Source: Bacilli bacterium (GTDB lineage Bacteria > Bacillota_I > Bacilli_A > RFN20 > CAG-826). Taken from it: DNA of 44,110 nt. The stretch's first letter is position 1, and each line of letters starts with the position of its first letter. Shown piece after piece: positions 40,364-44,110 of the stretch. Where the stretch lies: positions 1 to 44,110 of the forward strand of contig JAKSUY010000005.1 of the NCBI GenBank assembly GCA_024408495.1, read 5' to 3'. A model generated the notes under the pieces. The model was not told the DNA's origin, ran no database searches, and worked only from the letters and a program-made list of their open reading frames with translations. The position numbers and the translations under genes were made by a program.

Positions 40364-41290
40364 CTAACCTCTTTGCATTCCTATTATACCATGTCCAACA
40401 AAAGCTTTGCCATTTTGATTAACAACATATTTGCACATGCTCGTTTTATCACCACAAATTTGTAATGCATAATAGATACTTAACACAACATCTTGAATTT
40501 TCGAATCTGATTCTAAACATTTAACATTAAAACCGAATTTAATGCAAGAATCTCGATCAAAATGTTTTGCGTGTGATCCTGTATTAACATTAATTTTCTT
40601 GGTTATTTTTCTTGATTTAGAATTAGCTAGTGAATCGCCTTCAAACATATACTTCTTTAACCATTCGGATGCTAGCTTCGAAGATAATTTGATATAATCA
40701 GTTACTAAATAATAAGCAGCTTGGCTATATTTAAATAAACGAATTTCCCAATTTCTAAAAGTTTTTGGTTCTTCAACTAATTCCTTTTTAGCTTCTTCAA
40801 ATTCTTTCTTTACGTTATATGCTGATACTCCATTAAATTGAGGGTCTATTGGTCCCAGAAATGAATGCTTACCCATCCACACACATTTCGATGAACATAC
40901 TAACATTGTTCCAGCTGACATGGCCATATGCGGAACAAATATCTCAATATTATTTCCGAAGATCTTGTGTAAATATTTAACAATGCCTTCTGTGGCAAGC
41001 GGATCGCCTCCAGGAGTATGGATAATCAAATCTAATCCTTTTGACTTATCTAACCCGTATACCGCATTCATAAAGGCGACCATATCATTATCATTTATAT
41101 CGATGTTTGGTCCTTTGATTGTTTTGTTTAGCCAATCAGAATAGTAGACTATTACATTCCTATCTCTCATATCAGCAAATTTTTTAATATATTTTTTGAT
41201 TATTTCATCAGTTCGATAACCATAAACACCTTTATTAATTAAAAATTTAGTATCATCTATTTCATTAAATATATCTGTCCATGATGCCAT
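40364..41290 (-). CDS. SDH-type Clp-fold serine protease
   Basis: 308 residues of the SDH/SppA-ClpP superfamily. It shows LDLIIHTPGGDPLATEG (about 86-102), the nucleophile serine in HMAMSAGTM (S125) and the following FLGPIDPQ. A long helical C-terminal part has no membrane anchor, so it is probably cytoplasmic. AAAGGAG sets the start at MASWTD (41290); an in-frame upstream ATG (41323) lies in the structured leader. The natural substrates of this family are poorly known. It is divergent from the AbiEi-like gene, and the two promoters face away from each other across about 20 bases. Confidence 0.88.
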   Translation of the reverse strand: MASWTDIFNEIDDTKFLINKGVYGYRTDEIIKKYIKKFADMRDRNVIVYYSDWLNKTIKGPNIDINDNDMVAFMNAVYGLDKSKGLDLIIHTPGGDPLATEGIVKYLHKIFGNNIEIFVPHMAMSAGTMLVCSSKCVWMGKHSFLGPIDPQFNGVSAYNVKKEFEEAKKELVEEPKTFRNWEIRLFKYSQAAYYLVTDYIKLSSKLASEWLKKYMFEGDSLANSKSRKITKKINVNTGSHAKHFDRDSCIKFGFNVKCLESDSKIQDVVLSIYYALQICGDKTSMCKYVVNQNGKAFVGHGIIGMQRG

Positions 41291-41318
41291 ATTATTCTCC
41301 TTTGTATTAAATAAATGT

Positions 41319-41365
41319 CCCACCCTGGTCCGCAGTACACATGAATGTGCCTTATGCGTGGTGGG
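41319..41365 (-). promoter_or_regulatory. Structured leader of the SDH-type protease mRNA
   Basis: Minus strand: CCCACC (41365-41360) pairs with GGTGGG (41324-41319), enclosing about 35 bases that include a small inner hairpin (CACA-TTCA-TGTG, 41349-41338). The element lies within the predicted 5' UTR, between the promoter at 41378-41406 and the ribosome site. It may be an RNA thermosensor, protein-binding leader or DNA operator; no known riboswitch was recognised. Confidence 0.45.
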
Positions 41366-41377
41366 CTCTGTACCATT

Positions 41378-41406
41378 ATATTAAATTGATTACACAGTAA
41401 TGTCAA
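41378..41406 (-). promoter_or_regulatory. Promoter of the SDH-type protease operon
   Basis: Minus strand: consensus -35 TTGACA (41406-41401), 17-base spacer, -10 TAATAT (41383-41378), with an overlapping TATAAT (41380-41375). Predicted mRNA start near 41371, giving an 80-base leader. Confidence 0.65.
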
Positions 41407-41426
41407 TACACTAAATTATATTTTTG

Positions 41427-41454
41427 TTGAAATATTATATAAAAATAATACAAT
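41427..41454 (+). promoter_or_regulatory. Promoter of the AbiEi-like gene
   Basis: -35 TTGAAA (41427-41432), 16-base spacer, -10 TACAAT (41449-41454), ten bases before the ATG at 41465 and without a ribosome site, so the leader would be only a few bases. Confidence 0.55.
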
Positions 41455-41464
41455 AATATAACAT

Positions 41465-42241
41465 ATGGATGTAATGAGGGATATAAAGAGATACATCAAT
41501 AAACAAGGAACTAGTAAACCGATTTTTTCAAAAGATGTATATGACTATGTAAATTCACACGAAATTATTCCTTATGATGTAGTTATGGAATACATTAGTC
41601 GTTATATTGATCAAAACGATAATATCAATAGATATCAAAAAGGTATTTTCTACAAAAGCGTTAATACACCGTTTGGTAAAACCGGTATTAATGAATTCGA
41701 ACTAATATCTCGCTTATGCATAATTAATAAAAAAGGTGAAAGAATAGGATATGAAACCGGCCCTGCTCTTATCAACCAATTAGGGTTATCCACTCAAATG
41801 CCTGTTAAAACATATATTGTTACTAATAATTATCGAACAACCTTATTAAGAAACACTAAAGGTATTACATTAATAAAACCTCCATTAAAAATTAATAACG
41901 AGAATTATAAATATTTTATGCTTCTTGATGTTATTTCTAATAAATATGACGCTAACATAGATGTAGATGATAAAGAATATAAAATCGTTCTATGTAATTT
42001 ACTTAAGAAATATCATATAAATATCGAGAAGTTACTCTGTTATACAAAATATTATACAAGCACTAAAAGGAAGCTTATCTACGCAACCTTAACTGAATTA
42101 ATGATTTATAAACATAATATTAGAAATGAAGAATATAGAAAAGGAATGCTAGAAGCCGCTAAAGATCCTGAATTCATTAAACGTAATGAAGAAATCATGG
42201 AAGAATTCGATGGAATAGATGCTGAAGTTGAAGAGGAATGA
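41465..42241 (+). CDS. AbiEi-like (DUF6088-type) protein without an AbiEii partner
   Basis: 258 residues. The N-terminal winged-helix region (PIFSKDVYDYVNSHEIIPYDVVMEYISRYIDQNDNINRYQKGIFYKSV) and the core GLSTQMPVKTYIVTNNYRTTL match the antitoxin at 25031 (GISTQVPMVYQVITNKASRKYR). An acidic C-terminal tail (EEFDGIDAEVEEE) is extra. In known AbiE pairs the next gene is the nucleotidyltransferase toxin; here a four-helix membrane protein follows, 13 bases after the stop. So this protein may control a different effector or be an orphan repressor. A start at the second methionine, MRDIKRY, is also possible. Confidence 0.8.
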   Translation: MDVMRDIKRYINKQGTSKPIFSKDVYDYVNSHEIIPYDVVMEYISRYIDQNDNINRYQKGIFYKSVNTPFGKTGINEFELISRLCIINKKGERIGYETGPALINQLGLSTQMPVKTYIVTNNYRTTLLRNTKGITLIKPPLKINNENYKYFMLLDVISNKYDANIDVDDKEYKIVLCNLLKKYHINIEKLLCYTKYYTSTKRKLIYATLTELMIYKHNIRNEEYRKGMLEAAKDPEFIKRNEEIMEEFDGIDAEVEEE

Positions 42242-42254
42242 TAAAATTTATAGT

Positions 42255-43436
42255 ATGAATCCTTCACGGTTTTTGTTAGATGATATTGCAGACAGAAGAA
42301 AAAGTATTGACTATTTATTAAACAGAAAAGAAACTTTTGCATCATTTTATATTAGAGATGACTTTATTGTGTCTAATAGAACATACGCTAAAAAATATAA
42401 AGAAGTCTTGTCATCAAGATTGGTTGATGCTTTTGAACTAGGAAAAACCGGCAGCAACATTTTATTCAATTCAATATCAATTATCGTTATTCTATTTTCT
42501 TCATCATTTTTTTCTTGGTTAACTATAAGCATTAAAGTGCTTGGTTTTAATCCAAATTTTTTCGTTTTAATAGGTATTTACTTTGCAATATTATCATTTA
42601 TAATTCCAGCTTCTAACAATATATGGAAAAATTATTTGTTTAATAAGTTAAATCTATATAGATATTGCGAACTTATGAATGATGAATTGTTTAAAGAAAA
42701 TACTTACAAAAATCAAGAGTTCGAAAATGCAATTTACGATTTAATATATATGAATAGCAGGATGCGAATTAATGAATATGATAATTTTGTTAGTAGCAAA
42801 AACGAAATTATATGTAGAAAAACTTATAAGTATTATAAGAAAATAGAAAAAGATATGCATAGAAGAAGAATAGACATAAAAAAAGAGTATGACAAAAATT
42901 GCAAAAAAATCACCCCTAATCAATCTATAACATTATCCATAATAATGCTTATCGCATCTTGTTGTGTGCAAGCGATTGCTATATGGAAAACCTGGAACGA
43001 TATACAGCAGTCTAGGCTTCAATTTCTACTTTGCATTATATCTTTTTTAGTTTTAGCGTTTATACTCACTTCTCTATTTACAAGAATTTATGTTGAAAGC
43101 TCTATGGGTAAATTAGAATCGTTGATTTGTATACAAAGTCGAATGAAATTAGAAATGCCTTATTCAATTGATGATAAAACTTTAGTAGATAATAAAATAA
43201 TTATTAAAGGATTTAATGGACGAAAGGAAGAGTTCGAATACTTTAAAACTAAAATCACGAAGAAGATAATTGAAGAAAATAAACTAAACATTACAAGTAG
43301 AGATATTTATAATTCCAATGGTGATATTGTCATTATTTGTACCAACTTAGATTGTTGTGATAACTCGGAGTTATTGAAACTATTTTGCAGTAATTCTTAC
43401 GAAGAATTAATTAAAAAACTTAATATCGACATATGA
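42255..43436 (+). CDS. Four-helix membrane protein of unknown function, partner of the AbiEi-like gene
   Basis: 393 residues. Two pairs of membrane helices (about 70-92 and 102-120; 225-245 and 256-276) are separated by a 100-residue basic, helical cytoplasmic segment with possible coiled coil (YKYYKKIEKDMHRRRIDIKKEYDK), and followed by a 115-residue cytoplasmic tail. This layout recalls the predicted pore-forming four-helix effectors of bacterial defence (S-4TM type), but I cannot confirm the family, and no nucleotide cyclase gene is next to it. Start 42255 (MNPSRF) follows the upstream stop by 13 bases; an ATG at 42219 inside the upstream gene is also open. ATA and AGA codons are common, unlike in core genes. 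Confidence 0.78.
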   Translation: MNPSRFLLDDIADRRKSIDYLLNRKETFASFYIRDDFIVSNRTYAKKYKEVLSSRLVDAFELGKTGSNILFNSISIIVILFSSSFFSWLTISIKVLGFNPNFFVLIGIYFAILSFIIPASNNIWKNYLFNKLNLYRYCELMNDELFKENTYKNQEFENAIYDLIYMNSRMRINEYDNFVSSKNEIICRKTYKYYKKIEKDMHRRRIDIKKEYDKNCKKITPNQSITLSIIMLIASCCVQAIAIWKTWNDIQQSRLQFLLCIISFLVLAFILTSLFTRIYVESSMGKLESLICIQSRMKLEMPYSIDDKTLVDNKIIIKGFNGRKEEFEYFKTKITKKIIEENKLNITSRDIYNSNGDIVIICTNLDCCDNSELLKLFCSNSYEELIKKLNIDI

Positions 43437-43693
43437 ACGTTGTTGCCAGACAAGTGCTTGGCAATCATTAATAAACTAACAATCACAAATTTATGTGAAA
43501 TACTGATTATTGTTTCACAATGTACTTCAGTCAAGCGCGTTTTCTAATAATTATATAAATTATCTATAATCTAATAACTAAGTTGCAAGAAAGACACCAA
43601 CACCGCCGATTGAAAAATAGAGGGCGCATTACGATGTACATTTCAGTTAACTATATTAATTTGGTGTAAAATTAAAATGTTAGAGGGATTTCA
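43437..43693. other. Intergenic region with a hairpin, no gene seen
   Basis: TTGCCA (43443-43448) and TGGCAA (43459-43464) can form a six-base stem soon after the membrane protein stop, but no T-run follows. TAAAAT (43667-43672) may be the -10 box of the next gene, whose ribosome site is GAGGG at 43683-43687. The rest is plain A/T-rich sequence. Confidence 0.45.
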
Positions 43694-44038
43694 ATGCCTA
43701 ACGAAAAATTTTTGAAATTAAAATATCCTAAATATACTGAAAATGATACCTATGTGGTTAGTTTTTGTAAAATTCCGTTGCCAATCACTATAGAAAGTTT
43801 AATCTTCGTATGTTATATATACGATGCCGTTAAAATAGTTTTAATGGATGAATTTATTAGAGGCAAAAAAAGAGACGAAATTATTAGCGCTATCAGTAAA
43901 ACGAATGAGTTTCTTGGAAAATTTAGTGAATTTAATGACAAAGATAATGACTTTAATGCAACCTATTTTATGAGTGTGTTCAAAGAGTCTGAAGGTCTCG
44001 CTAATAATTGTTGTGAGGTTTTAAATGACAGAATTTGA
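43694..44038 (+). CDS. Small protein of unknown function
   Basis: 114 residues, no membrane segment, predicted mostly helical after a short strand start (TYVVSFCKIPLPIT). I recognise no family. GAGGG seven bases upstream supports the start. Its last 14 bases overlap the start of the next gene, so the two are translationally coupled. It could be the immunity or antitoxin part of a two-gene unit whose second gene runs out of the window. Confidence 0.72.
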   Translation: MPNEKFLKLKYPKYTENDTYVVSFCKIPLPITIESLIFVCYIYDAVKIVLMDEFIRGKKRDEIISAISKTNEFLGKFSEFNDKDNDFNATYFMSVFKESEGLANNCCEVLNDRI

Positions 44039-44110
44039 TGATATTTTTAAGTCTGAAGACCTAATAAAAGCAAAAAAAGGTGGATGCGTTTCTCTTGCAA
44101 AACTAGGTAA
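44025..44110 (+). CDS. Unknown gene, cut by the window end
   Basis: Starts at ATG 44025, 14 bases before the stop of the previous gene, and stays open to the window edge, giving MTEFDDIFKSEDLIKAKKGG and nine further residues. The overlap with the upstream gene is the main support. The visible part is too short to name a family. Confidence 0.6.
   Translation, partial: MTEFDDIFKSEDLIKAKKGGCVSLAKLG

Noticed and set aside
42255-43436. Firm assignment of the membrane protein to the S-4TM effector family
   Set aside because: Only the helix layout agrees; no sequence motif was recognised, and the usual nucleotide-cyclase partner is missing.
43443-43464. Terminator after the four-helix membrane protein
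   Set aside because: A stem of six bases with a ten-base loop and no T-run on either strand is too weak a case.

Overview
The window is a 44 kb piece of a low-GC chromosome that uses the standard genetic code: tryptophan is TGG, and TGA ends several genes. The gene content is that of an anaerobic, probably host-associated Firmicutes/Bacilli-type bacterium: class III ribonucleotide reductase, PTS sugar uptake, many signal-peptidase-II lipoproteins, queuosine salvage instead of synthesis, and C-type L33. No taxonomic marker such as rRNA is present, so the lineage (an uncultured gut Bacilli of RF39/Mollicutes-like type is my guess) is inference. No tRNA, rRNA, CRISPR array, insertion sequence or complete prophage was seen.

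Layout. (1) 1-1799: the end of an ABC exporter operon (ATPase cut by the window edge, plus ABC-2 permease) facing a TetR regulator. (2) 1983-7436: anaerobic dNTP synthesis. It holds nrdD with a fused C-terminal redoxin, an atypical thioredoxin-reductase-like flavoprotein, an ATPase-like/GNAT fusion, and convergent nrdG. (3) 7662-13926: phosphohexomutase, an unknown gene, and a queuosine salvage block (queT, tgt, queA, queH) with a RelB/RelE-type toxin-antitoxin pair between queA and queH. (4) 14003-23072: five tandem large lipoproteins of unknown function. (5) 23163-24105: rpmG-secE-nusG. (6) 24145-25648: an AbiEi/AbiEii type IV toxin-antitoxin pair. (7) 25745-31381: RlmD-type rRNA methyltransferase, a Fic protein bracketed by two diverged copies of the rlmD 3' end, and two lipoproteins, one with InlB/Flg_new repeats. 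(8) 31431-37775: iron alcohol dehydrogenase and a fructose PTS locus (EIIABC, 1-phosphofructokinase, HPr, EI). (9) 37784-39934: a polysaccharide polymerase/ligase-type membrane protein and a convergent initiating sugar transferase. (10) 40183-44110: an accessory region with a Clp-fold SDH-type serine protease and a 57-residue partner, an AbiEi-like protein without its toxin, a four-helix membrane protein and two unknown genes, the last cut by the window edge.

Themes. Two 17-bp perfect palindromes of the form TTAnnTATAATAnnTAA lie at the promoters of the fructose EII and 1-phosphofructokinase genes and look like a shared operator. The HPr has arginine at position 46, so the usual HPrK/CcpA signalling through this HPr looks impossible. 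Several genes have a good -10 box only 6-13 bases before the start codon and no Shine-Dalgarno sequence, pointing to leaderless or ultra-short-leader mRNAs, while lipoprotein and ribosomal genes keep strong Shine-Dalgarno sites. The best candidate for an undescribed system is the right-hand accessory region, where an AbiEi-type protein is paired with a four-helix membrane protein and lies divergent from a protease module.
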